DNA of 64,000 nucleotides, from contig NC_082698.1 in the NCBI RefSeq assembly GCF_949987515.2, forward strand, positions 2,559,501-2,623,500. The letters are read 5' to 3'. Shown one piece after another: positions 10,840 through 21,560 of the stretch. Position 1 is the stretch's first letter. Every line of letters begins with the position of its first letter. The notes beneath the pieces were generated by a model. The model was not told where the DNA came from. It saw only the letters and a program-made list of their open reading frames with translations, and ran no database searches. A program made the position numbers and the translations under genes. The DNA is from Delphinus delphis. Its lineage: Eukaryota > Chordata > Mammalia > Artiodactyla > Delphinidae.

Positions 10840-11950
10840 AGGGGCCACTGTGATCCATGCCCCGGCGTGCAGACCAGCCCACTCTCCTCCCCTCCCCCAG
10901 GTGAGGAGTGGGTTGGGGGGACCCGGGTCAGGGGGGTGGGGGGTGGGGAAGAGCATTCTGCCTAACACCTGGGACGCAGCGTCCGCGCCTCTGGCGGGAC
11001 CGGGACTCCGGCTGCGTCCTCCACACCCACGCCCCATGCACCCGCAGACCTCACGGCTGCCCTACTCGTGATGGAAAGTGCCACCCGAGGCTGCCCAGCT
11101 GCGGCTCAGAGAAGAAGCGGTGACTCGCGGCAGGCGTGCCGGTGAGTCAGCTGAAGAGTCCGCCCTAAGGACGGCTGCACCTGGCGTTTCCGCTTTGCGG
11201 TTGTCCAGCCGCAACCGCTCCAAAATCATAGCGGCCCTTTCTTAACCCGACGTTATTTTTCCAGGTGCTTCCACCCGGAACATTTCCTTCCATCCCGGGA
11301 CAGTGGCTGGAGAGTTGAAGACAGAGCCACCAAGCCCAGGCTGGGGGACTTCGGCCTCAGGACCAGGACAGATGGCGGGGGCAGTGCCGGGCCGCTCCCG
11401 CCTGCCCATATCCTTGCCAAGGCACTGCCTGGGGGAGAAGGACCAGGGTCCCTCTCTGCGTCTTCCCAAACTGGCGCTGTCATCTCCACAGTCAGAACCG
11501 GCTCTGCCTCCAGCGCTGGGGGCGGGGGGCGCACCAAGGGGCACCCATAACAGTCACCCCATCTTCTGCCCCCGAGAGCAGGAGGGGGCCTTGCCTCTGC
11601 CCTTACCAAACGACCGACACGACGTGGGAAGACGCAACAGCAGGAGCTCGTCCCCCTGGGTGGGTGGGCGAGGCAGGGAGCAGCGGCCCCCAGCTCCACG
11701 GGGCCGACTTCCCCTCTCCGGGGAGCAAAGCGCTCCCCTCTGCAGTCTGCTTCGCCCGCGCCCCATGAAGCGCCTCTGACTCCGTCCCCCCACCCCGGGC
11801 TCTCCCACCTGCTCCGCCATCTCCAGGGAGCAGGCTGGCTGAGACAGCGATGGGGGCGGTGCTGCGGCGGGGGAAGGGGTCGACTCAGTAGGGAGTTGCC
11901 GCCCCGATGCCCAGAGTCCCCACTGAGCACTGACGTCTGGAGGCGTGCCC
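10840..11950. other. GC- and CpG-rich stretch, no gene assigned
   Basis: GC content and CpG frequency rise visibly here, especially about 10960-11250 and 11380-11780. Open frames are long on both strands (a 225-residue frame on the minus strand, 11253-11930), but they overlap each other in several frames. This is expected from stop-codon depletion in GC-rich DNA. It may be a weak CpG island or simply GC-rich isochore. Confidence 0.4.
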
Positions 11951-13794
11951 TCCCTCAGGCTGCGTCCACTGACGCCCCCAGGACGGCCACAAAGTGGTGA
12001 GAGCCACCATCCCTGTGACGTCGTGGAGGCGGTTTAGCTATTCGGCAAGTACGAGTGGCATCCTTAGGCGTTTCTGCGCCTGTTAGAAATGCTCAGGGCT
12101 CCAGTATCAGAAGGACCGTCACAAACGCAACCCACGGGGGCTTAAACCTAACGGGAGCCCACGGCTGGAAGCAGACGGCTTTGGTTCGTGGCTGGACGCA
12201 GCGAGGGTCGGCCTCCCCGTGGGTCCCTCAGGCTGCCACATCACCCTGAAGGCAGAGGGGAAAGAGGAAGAGGCAAGGAAAGGCCCTGCGTCCCTGGGCT
12301 CAGGGACAATTCGGAGCCATCCCAGAAGCCCCAAACATCCAGCATCTCGTTGGCCAGACAGTCACCGCAGGGGTGTCTGGGAGGCTGTGAGGCCTCAAGA
12401 AGGATGGGATGTGGGAGACAAAGGAGATGTCCACACCCCAGATTTCCCAAACCCCTTTGCACCCAAGGGGGCTGCGTTTTGTTTCCTTTGGGTGTAGGGA
12501 TTTCCTCTGGATAACAGTGATTGCTGGGCGGTCGGTGGGGGGGAAGACCGCCTGCGAGGTAGTGACAAGGTACCTACGAGGAGGGAGGGGTCTCAGTCTG
12601 GGGGGACCAGCCCCAAATAAAAGTAATTAATGTGCAGTATGCACCTTTACTGACAAGCTGTGGGCCCCAGGTGCAAACCAACCTCAGATTCATTGAAAAG
12701 AACTTAATGAACACCTATTTCTCAGTCACTAAATAACCAGACCGGACAGTGTCCAGGCTGCAGCCTCAACTTACAAAAACTAGATGGTCAGAAGGACACA
12801 AAGCAATGGGGATCCGCACAAGTCAGGAAGGGTTTGGCACATTCTCTGCAATGGGGGGAGGGGAGCTGCCCTGACCCCATCCCACTCCAGCCCCAAATTA
12901 GCCCAAACCCGATGTTCCTGAAAACCAGAAGCTCGCCGTAAGGGTCAGATCATCCCAGCCCCCGGTTTCTGGATTAAGCTGACAAATGTATTTAATTTGA
13001 AAACCAGAATGAGTGACTCCTGGAAAAAAATTCAGATTAACTTTTCTTTCATGATTAAGAACCAAAAGCTGATTGATAAATAATGTAAGTGCGTCACCGA
13101 CACAAAAGCAACATGAGAACATCAGAGAAGCAGGTTATGTATGGTAGGTAGAAAACACAGTTCTTAAAGGCGTCCTGTCATATTTAATCAAGCCCTGACG
13201 CCTGCCGAAGCTCGTGCAGTTGGGGCTACAGCTGCCACTGGGGGGACCTGGAAGCAGATGGGGCCAGCGCCCGGGCAGGGCAGGGACACCTGGCCCCAAC
13301 TAGCCGCCACGTCCCAGACAGGCCCCAACAACTGAACAGCCTCCCAGAGCCTGGACTGTCCTCTCCCCAAAATGCAGGTGAAAGGGCCAGTGGCATCGGA
13401 GCGTCAAGACATTTGTTTTAACAATTTCAGCTTCTCAAGCCACAGTTCCGCCTGAGCCAACTTCCGGAAATCTAATTAGGAGAGGCTGCCCATCAGGGGC
13501 TGCTCACAGGCCAGGGGTTAGTAGTCCCAGACTGGACCAGGTCAGGATGCTGCTGCGCTGGCGCCGCTGGAAGGCGCAGGGGTCAGCCAGGGGCCGGGTC
13601 AGGGCTTGGCCAAGCGAGGCCCAGCCTGCGAAAGGGCCGGCCAAGGATCCTGACAGAAAGGGCGGCCGGCAGCACCCTGGAGTCGGGGCTCACGCAGGGC
13701 CAGGGGAGGCCAAAAGGTCTAGACCAAGTGTAGAGAAAGCCCGGGGCAGGGTCCAGAGAACCAGGCAGAAAAGCGGATGTGTCACACAGGGTGA
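11951..13794. other. Gene-free stretch, nothing firm recognised
   Basis: No supported gene. An AT-richer patch near 12990-13170 stands out from the GC-rich surroundings but is too short to interpret. Confidence 0.5.
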
Positions 13795-14260
13795 GATGTA
13801 CCTAAGTTACGCGGTCGGCAGAATCAAGGCCCTGGAGGAGGCCCACGCCCTGATCCCCGGAACCTGTGTGTGTGTGACCTTCCATGGCAGCAGGGACTTT
13901 GTAGATGTGATGAAGACGACGGTCTTGAGACGGGGAGATGATCTTGGATCACCCAGGTGGGCCTGTTGTCATCAGGCCTTATAAGAGGGAGGCAGGGGGT
14001 GAGACCAGAGAATGAGATGTGATGGCGACAGACGCAGAGGCTGGAGAATTATGGGGTGTCAGCCGAGAACGCAGGCACCTCCAGAAGCCGGAAAGGGCGG
14101 GGAGCTGGAAGTCTCCCCGCCTCGGGAAGGAACCAACCCTGCCGACCCACGTCGCACTTCTGCCCCATCTGGAACTCTAGGTATAGTTCGTGCTGTGTCA
14201 CTCCTCTGCGTTAGTGGTAATTTGTTACTGCAGCCACTGGAAACGAATGTAAGTGACATA
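13795..14260 (+). mobile_element. MLT1-like LTR (ERVL-MaLR), old
   Basis: The segment has the MLT1 order. It starts near 'gcggtcggcagaatcaaggc', continues with 'gactttgtagatgtgatgaa', 'atgatcttggatcacccagg' and 'tgggcctgttgtcatc', then 'aggccttataagaggg', and ends near 'aatttgttactgcagccact'. There is no internal retroviral sequence, so it is a solo LTR. Confidence 0.7.
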
Positions 14261-15524
14261 ATAACCTCTCGTGCTGCTCTCTGGGTCCAGGGATGGCCAG
14301 CCGAGCCTCTCCTCGCCCTCCGAGGGTCTCCCAGGGTTGGTGTTTCTAGTCCATCAGGAGGGACAGAGCTGGAGCCTCCCTAGAATGGAACGGTTGAGGC
14401 TTGTGGTTCCCGACTCAGAGAGGCTGTGGTCCTCCCTGCAGAGTAACTCCCAGGCTGGCCAGATGGGGGCCTGTGGTGGACCTCCCCGGCAGGGCAGCGG
14501 GACGCAGGACCAACTATGGGGCCACACACCTCGGCATGGGGTCACGGAGGAGGGAGCAGGGGTCGCCTCCAGAGGGGCCTCGCTCGGACCTGAGAGCCTA
14601 GACAGGGAGCAGGTCCGGATCCCAGAGGGGAACGAGGAGGACAGGGGCTCGCCCGTGCCCAGGTCCTGGTAAGATCCCAGGGGCCAGGGGAGGAGCCTCC
14701 AGAATTCCCAGACCCCACTCCATGCCCACCTACCAACCAGGTGATGTGAAGCTAAACGGATTCCGTTCAGAGAAAAAACGAAATACGACATGTCACGTCC
14801 ACAAGGGTCCTGGGAAATTGTCACACACGTGCAGAGCACACAGAAAATTATAACTCGTCCACAGACCTTTTCAAACCGAGCTGACAGTTTCTGGAAACTT
14901 CTTTAGGGTCCACTGTGGCGGGAGAGAGGGGCCGGGAAGGCAGGGACCCGGCACTCCCAGGTCGCCCACCACCAGAATGAAAGCAGCGTGAACTGCCTAC
15001 TCGGTTTATGCTTCCAAGCAAAGTTTCCTTTAAATGGTTTCCACGGGAAGATCAGCTCTGAGTGCAGCTGGAAGGCAGAGTTGTCTGAGCAGGTGAGCAG
15101 ATGGCCTGGACCAGCGGGCGTCGGTTCCAGAGCAGGGAGGTCCGCGGGCCGGGAGGACCGGGGATAGCGCTCCCACCCACCGGCCCCAGCGCGCACCCGA
15201 AGGTCTCTGACGTGGGGCTGTAGGGAGACCCGGGTGGGGAGGATCTGGGCGGCTGGGTCAGAACAGAGCATCACGGGACCCTCCCCAGCCAGATGCCCCC
15301 ACCCCACCTGGGGACAGGGGAGGCGGGTGCAGCCGTGGGAGTCTGAGCCTGGGTGAGCCCGGCCTGCTCTGCCCCAGCACAGCTGCCCACTCCCCTGCAC
15401 GCTCCCTCCAGGACCCCAGACTCCTAGGCCACCCTCTTCTTATCTCTCCACTCCAGGTCCAGGGAATGTTAATGACACCAGCACATGCTCTTCTGAGGAT
15501 AATTTGCATTTTTTAAAAACCGGC
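14261..15524. other. Gene-free GC-rich stretch
   Basis: Overlapping long open frames occur on both strands (161 and 165 residues on the minus strand), without recognisable domains. No repeat family was recognised. Confidence 0.5.
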
Positions 15525-15538
15525 GGGGGGGGGGGGGG
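15525..15538. repeat. G14 homopolymer
   Basis: A run of 14 G residues directly after a ccggc context. It may be prone to length error in sequencing and could form a quadruplex. Confidence 0.9.
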
Positions 15539-15819
15539 TGTTGGGGAAACCCAACCAAACCCCAGGAATGAATCTCCCGTGGGAGCAGGTTCTGGTGCCT
15601 GGGACAGAGGAGCTGTGGCCAGGGAGAGGCCTCCTTTCCCCCTGGATCCACCCTCTGCCCCCACACCCTTCCCCCTCTCCCAGATCCCGCCTGCAGAGCC
15701 CAAGATGCCTCTGACAGAGCCCCCACATCCCTTACCCTCGCCCAGTGTGGGCTGACAGGCCGGGAAAGGCAGCCCAAGTGCGGGATTCCCATAGCCAAGA
15801 ACTTGCAAGTATTATCATG

Positions 15820-16755
15820 GCCTTCGGGAACAGAAACGGCCCACAGTCATTTGCTTTGGAGGTTTTTCCATCAAAACAGAAAGAATGAAATTAACTTCTG
15901 AGTGGGCCAATATTAGTTCAGCATCAAACAAACAGAAAATCACCACCAGCCTTTAAATGAATGTTTTCATCCCATGGCTGCCTTCCTGTCTGAATCTAAA
16001 TAAATAACGAGGGCATTAATAGGAAACACAGCTATTTACCTTAAAGAATAGAATTTCAAATCCCACAAAACAGTTGCTGGTGTTTCAGGCTTTGATGAGA
16101 AAAGAATAGGTTTGTACCAAATTGTATATTCAATATGCTAGTTAAGCCAATAAGGAGGAAATGTGTTTGAGCTTCCTGACCTAATAATAAAGGAAGACAT
16201 GTCTGGCTGACTATTTAAAGAGCTTGATGGAATATCTTACGTGCTTTATTTGCATAGTGAATAAATACCAGACTAACATTTCAAGTTTTAGTAAACGGCT
16301 CAGAATTCCGTGGATGAAGAGTTCTGTGAAGTGCCAGCGCCCACTGTGATTAACTTTTGGTGTTTAGAAACCAAGGCTAGAAAAGCCTATTTAATCAAAC
16401 TTCCCTCCACGTGCTTTTTTTTTTAATTACACTTAGAAATCTCTACACTGAAGGTCTCATTCCAACTGGAGATGGTGAGATCATCTGACTAACTTCCATA
16501 GAAGAATCATAAAATAAAAAGAAGACAATTAGCAAAACTAAATTCTGAGATTCACATAAAAACATCAGAGACCATTAGGTTTGATTAGTGAATTACTTCT
16601 GAAAAATCTGCCATTTCTAAACTCGGGTTAGTGTTGGCTCCACGCTCCACTTTGTCCATAAATTGACAGGAGAATGAAAAGCACAAGTGACCATATTTCA
16701 CTTCTTCTGTGTCTCAGCCGAACTAAGCTTAAAAGCACCGTATAATAAATCTTAC
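15820..16755. other. Repeat-poor AT-rich block, candidate conserved non-coding element
   Basis: About 900 bases with no repeat I recognise and no open frame of note, markedly more AT-rich than both flanks. It contains a perfect octamer ATTTGCAT (16248-16255), a CACGTG E-box near 16411, and several TAAT-type homeodomain cores. Repeat exclusion and composition of this kind are often seen at deeply conserved enhancers. Function is inferred only. Confidence 0.35.
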
Positions 16756-16784
16756 TTCATTCCTTGAAGCTGGAGAGAAAACAG

Positions 16785-17010
16785 TGGTTCCGGTTACCAC
16801 TGCTGCATAACACAACAGCCCCAGAATGTAGGGGCTCACGCCAACAGCAAGGACACATCATCCTGTCCCGAGGTCTGGAGCTGGGCGGCTCTCACGCATC
16901 TGGAGGAACAGCTCCCCACGCGCTCTTTCCGTCTCAGCGGCAGGATGTCGGGGTGCTGAGAGCATCTTCCCAGGAGAGCCCGGTGCACTCTCGGGGTGCC
17001 GCTGTGGATG
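16785..17010 (-). mobile_element. Old interspersed repeat, possibly MaLR-type LTR end
   Basis: The plus strand reads 'ccactgctgcataacacaac', then 'agccccagaatgtaggggct', then 'cacgccaacagcaagg'. This resembles the reverse-complemented end of old mammalian repeats of the type 'tgctgcataacaaaccaccc'. Family assignment is uncertain. Confidence 0.35.
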
Positions 17011-17309
17011 ACACAGCCTCACAAGTCACAGGTGTCACTGCCTCTGGATCACAGTCCCATCCAGGGTGGAGCAGAGAGAACCCAGGCCCCACCTCTCAAT
17101 GGGAGCGGCACCTTGTATCATGGGGCATGGAAGGGCATGTGGTCAAGTTGGAAAACAGGATCTGCTGGAAGGTTCTATTCCCTCTGATTGCAAACCACCC
17201 AATCCCAAGTCGCCAGCCCCTACCTCTGTCCTCAACGTCAGGCCTGAAAAGCCACCATCACTCCATCTCGTGTGTGTCCCACAGGCCACTCGAACCCCAT
17301 TCCTAAGTG

Positions 17310-17690
17310 TCAGGGGCTGAACAGTGTTCCCCAAATTCACATGTTGAAGCCCTTACCCCCAGAACCTCACAGTATGACTGCATTTGGAGACATGGCCTTT
17401 AAAGAGGTCAAGGTCGTTAGGGTGGCCCAAATCCATTATGACTGGAGCCCTTGTAAGAGGAGATTAGGACACAGACACACGCAGAGGGAGGACCAAGGGA
17501 GGACACAGGGAGAAGGCGGCCGTCTGCAAGCCAAGCAGAGAGGCCTCAGGAGGAACCAGCCCTGCCCACACCTTGACCTCCAACCTCCAGCCTCCAGAAT
17601 CGTGAGAAAATCCATTTCCATGACTTGTCACACCCCCCGTCTCTGGTTTTGTTATGGCAGCCGATACACCAAGTCAACTCAACTCCTCAT
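17310..17690 (+). mobile_element. MLT1/MST-type LTR (ERVL-MaLR)
   Basis: The MaLR order is clear: 'aattcacatgttgaagccc', 'ggagacatggcctttaaaga', 'ggacacagggagaaggcggc', 'ccagcctccagaatcgtgag' and a 'tttgttatggcagcc' end. It is a solo LTR on the plus strand. Confidence 0.78.
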
Positions 17691-17914
17691 ACCTGTGATC
17701 TTAGAAAGTGGGCACGTCTCTTAGCCAGAAGTCCGGAGGCATTCATAGTGACCCCTGCTCACCCCCCAGACCCAGTCACCACCCAGTCCCGAGGGACACT
17801 GCCCGCACTGCCTCTGAGCCCTGTCCACCCCTCACACCCCTGCAGCCACAGCCCTGATGCCGACACGGACAGCCGTGGCAGCCCTGCACTGGCCCCTCAG
17901 CCTGAACCTCCTCC

Positions 17915-18030
17915 AATCTGCGCAGCAGCCAACGTAGCCTTTTGCAAAGACAACCATGTTCCTCCTGTGCTGAAAATGTCTCCCCACTGCCTCTGGGAAA
18001 CCTCCAGAGCCCTAGGTCCAGCACCAAGGC
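17915..18030. mobile_element. Possible L2 fragment
   Basis: A segment with 'aaaatgtctccccactgcct' followed by 'tgggaaacctccagagccc' resembles the L2 3' region ('ccattgcctaaggataaagt' type). It is short and diverged, so low confidence. Confidence 0.3.
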
Positions 18031-18104
18031 CACCAGAGGTGGCGGGATGTGCTGGGGAGGGGGTGAACCCTGGCACCAAGCCGTCTGGCTCAGTCCCAGC
18101 CCCA

Positions 18105-18220
18105 CCACCAGCAAGACCTGGTGTAAGTGAGCAAACTCTGTACCTCAGTTTCCCCAGCAGGAAATGAGGCTGGTCGTACCCACCTCAGAGGGTGCCGGAT
18201 GATTCCATGACGCCCATCAC
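18105..18220 (+). mobile_element. MIR fragment
   Basis: The motif 'gtacctcagtttccccagca' followed by 'acccacctcagagggt' matches the central part of MIR on the plus strand. Confidence 0.55.
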
Positions 18221-18489
18221 ATCGCATCCCTCAGTCACCCCAACAGCCCCTCCTGTGCCATTGCCACTCCTCCTTCAAGGATGGTCCTGGGAGGAACTTC
18301 CAGGTGCCCCAGGAGGAGTGACCGCCACGCCCTTCAGATCTCCACTCACCTCAGACTTCAGAGCTGAGCGGGACAGGGATGGGCAGTGTCCCCCCACCCC
18401 ACAGCGACCTTCCTCTTATCTGCCTCAGAACTTGCCCGACTGCCACGGAGGCCACCTTGGCCCCCACAAGGCACAGCCCAGAACTGGAT

Positions 18490-18955
18490 TCATGGGCGTT
18501 TATCCCAGAGAACTGAAGCCTTATTTTCATACAGAAACCCTGCAGAGTGCTTGCAGCAGCTGGACTCATCATCACCCTAAACTGGTAGCAACCACTTGGT
18601 CCTTGCACAGATGACTGGTAAACAAACTCTGGTACATCCGTATCGCAGGACGCCGCGCATGGGTGAAAAGGAACAAGCTATTGATTCACGCAGCCACATG
18701 CACCAACCCAAGTGAAAGAAGCCAGACCGGAAGACACCGTACGTAGGACTCCTTCACGTGGCATCTGGAAAAGGCCACGTTGGGGACAGCAAGCAGCTGG
18801 GCGTTGCCAGGCGCTGGGAAAGGAGGGAGTGGTTACTGCAGAGGGAACGCAGTAAGGTGGGGGCTGTCAGGAGATGGAACTCGTCTGGATGGACCGTGAA
18901 CTTTAACAAGCGCAAATTTTAAAGAATCAACCAAGAGGATGGAGGCCCCAGGATG
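18490..18955 (+). mobile_element. Old L1 3' fragment
   Basis: This is the L1 ORF2-tail/3' UTR order in decayed form: 'tatcccagagaactgaagcc', 'cagctggactcatcatcacc', 'aaactctggtacatccgtat', 'gaaagaagccagaccggaag' and 'tacgtaggactccttcacgt'. There is no intact frame. Confidence 0.75.
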
Positions 18956-19059
18956 GAACGAAAACTGACAAAAGTATCAAACTGTGACAAATACACGCCA
19001 TGCTGACTGAAGGGGAGGATGGAGCTGACCTCGGAGCTCGGAAAACAGTGCTCTGGCTG

Positions 19060-20392
19060 GAAACTATGAGGCCCAAGACAAAGAAACTTACACAGACGCT
19101 GTGCTCTACTCGGCCAAGTTGTTTCCTACAGAAGTTGGGCTAACGGTCCCGAAAGGGCTCTTCATGCACACGGGAGTGAAACAAGTAGGGGTGGGGGATG
19201 GAGGCAGCAGGGTCCTCACTGGCAGACAGGAAAAGTCACAGGTAAGCAGAGGCGGCAGAACGGGCCACGTGCTCCTGGATTCGAGTCTGAAACGTCGGCA
19301 CAGGCTCGTGTCTAGGACCATCGAGACACAATCATGAGTGTCTGAGCAATCGCAGGTCAGTACAAACACACGTATTTCCTAGCAAGAGAGACAGCAGCCC
19401 AAGAGCGCATGCACACTCGGGGCCAGATCTGGGTTTCCAAACGCCATCGCCCAGTAAAAGGAGCCAGGACTGCTTGGAGAAACGTCTCATTCTAGGGGCG
19501 GGGCAGGGCAGGGGAAACAAAAGATAAGCACGGGGTGCCTTATAGTGCCAGAAAGTAAGGAAGGGCTCAGAAAACAGACAGGAACATGTCAAAGCACTCC
19601 CCATGGCCCCAGCTGGAACAATTTGAGCAAAAACTGAAATAATGTAAAATGGGTCTATAACCAAAACTATAAGATAAATATGCATGAGTCCCTGTTGATA
19701 CAAATAAGTGAATAAATGAGGAGAAGAGGTAAGTCTTCCTTACAGAAGAAGTTCAAATAATTTACGTGGCTATTTCCGCCTCCAGAAAGTAGGGCTTAAT
19801 TCGGAGCAAGGCAGCACTTTGCCACGTGCTTCCACAGAACAGTGTCTGGACAGGGGGGAAAGTGACTTGACAGTGGGGAGACCTGGCAAACACAACCAAC
19901 CGTAAACAAGTATCTAGGTTAATATCGCCAGTGGGAAGCCCTGTTGGAAGTCCGTACCCTCTGACGCAACGTGATGAGACGGACACTTCACGTGTGCGGT
20001 GTTCATCCCAAAAAGCCATAGTGCCCCGTGAAAAACTGTAGAGACCACACGGCCGACATCCTCAGAACTGCTGAGGCCACTAAAAGCGAGGTGAAGTACG
20101 AGACCAGACCAGAGGAGCCTAAGGAGACACAACAACGACACGCAGCATCATCCTTACACCCTGAACTGGATTCTGGAAGAGACAAAGCACTAGCAGGGGG
20201 ACTAGAGAACTCCAGATGAACCCTGGAGTTTAGTCATTAGTAATGTGCTGGTTTCTCAGTTGTGATAAAACACATGTACTATAAGGTGGTGACATGAGTG
20301 GAAACTGGGCAAGGGGTACACGGCAACACTGTGTACTATCTTTGCAACTTTTCTGTAAATCTAAAATTATTCCCAAAGGAAAATTTTATTTT
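19060..20392 (+). mobile_element. Old L1M 3' UTR-like fragment
   Basis: The right part follows L1M 3' UTR order: 'gggagacctggcaaacacaa', 'cacttcacgtgtgcggtgtt', 'ccagaggagcctaaggagac', 'tggattctggaagagacaaa', and the end 'cttttctgtaaatctaaaat' plus tattccc and an A-rich tail. The left part is more diverged. It is the same class of fragment as 1630-2236 and 57490-58140. Confidence 0.7.
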
Positions 20393-20614
20393 AAAAAAAA
20401 AAGCACAGGGCTTCCCTGGTGGCGCAGTGGTTGAGAGTCCGCCTGCCGATGCAGGGGACGCGGGTTCGTGCCCCAGTCCGGGAAGATCCCACATGCCGCG
20501 GAGCAGCTGGGCCCGTGAGCCATGGCCGCTGAGCCTGCGCGTCCGGAGCCTGTGCTCCGCAACGGGGGAGGCCACAGCAGTGAGAGGCCCGCGTACCGCA
20601 AAAAAAAAAGCAAA
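20393..20614 (+). mobile_element. CHR SINE (short form) with target-site duplication
   Basis: The body is 20408-20609, with a standard CHR head and 'gaggcccgcgtaccgc' end. The flanks are aaaaaaaaaagcaca (20393-20407) and aaaaaaaaaagcaaa (20600-20614), a 15-bp duplication with one mismatch. It inserted into the A-rich tail of the preceding L1 fragment, a preferred target for L1-driven retrotransposition. Confidence 0.93.
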
Positions 20615-20964
20615 GGGTGTGGGACTTCCTTCCAAGGCTAGTCTTGTTGAGAAGCATCCCCCTTCCGTCCCCCACAATAACCAGAGGATATTTCGCAGGT
20701 GCCCCACGCAGCGCCTTCCCCTCCTCCAGCCCCTCCTCTAGGTATTCTGTGTCATTCACCCGGGGGTGCTCACGGGGCTGGAGCTCTGCCACAATCCAAT
20801 TAAGCAACCAGGCAGAGCTTTCTTAAAAGAGATACATTCAAATCGTTCAATCCACTAGTGAAGATGGGTGGGTTCTGACAGCCTGCTGGACTAACCCACT
20901 CCTCTGGACCTCTACAGACGGATGGCCAAGGCCTGGTTCCCTGGGAAGATGAGTGTCAGTCCAG

Positions 20965-21310
20965 CGACGGTAACCAAGTATCCCAGACGGGCTGGCTTAT
21001 AAATGACAGGCGGTTATTTCTGACAGATCTGGAGGCTGAAGTCCAAGGTCAGGGAGGCAGCACAGTCGGGTCTGGGCAAACACACTCTTCCGGCTGCAGA
21101 GGGCACCTATTCCCTGTGTCCTCGCCGCATGGAAGGGAAGAGCCCGCTCTCTGGAGCCTCTTTTATAAGAGCGTTGATCTCATCCGTGGCGGCTCCACCC
21201 AATAACCTAATCACCTCCCAAAGGCCCCACCTCCTAACACCACCACTTGGGGGTCGGAATTTGGTGGGACACAAACGTCCAGACCACACGCTGGGGCAGG
21301 TAAAGCAGCC
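20965..21310 (-). mobile_element. MST/MLT1-type LTR (ERVL-MaLR)
   Basis: The plus strand shows the reverse complement of a MaLR LTR: 'agatctggaggctgaagtcc', 'ccctgtgtcctcgccgcatg', 'gagcctcttttataagagc', 'ccaataacctaatcacctcc' and 'aggccccacctcctaacacc'. Confidence 0.7.
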
Positions 21311-21439
21311 CTCTCGAGACGCTCCACTGTTACACAGTGAGATCCGCGGGGACTCTGCAGTCACATAGGATATGGGACCCAGGTGACAGGCAGAATGACA
21401 GCAAGCTGAAAACGATCATACCACCAGCACTCTAGAGTA

Positions 21440-21560
21440 TTTTTTCTAAAGACATAAAATGTAAACTGCCTGGTTGCAAACCACATTTTGACTATTTCTG
21501 AGATGCGTGACTTTGAGCAAGCCACTTTAACTCTCTGAGCGCCGTTTCCTCATTTATGAA
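21440..21560 (+). mobile_element. MIR fragment
   Basis: It contains 'gactttgagcaagccacttt', 'aactctctgagcgccgtttc' and 'ctcatttatgaaatgtg', which matches the MIR core and 3' half on the plus strand. Confidence 0.65.

Noticed and set aside
11253..11930. 225-residue open frame on the minus strand
   Set aside because: GC-rich, no domain, and overlapped by plus-strand frames.
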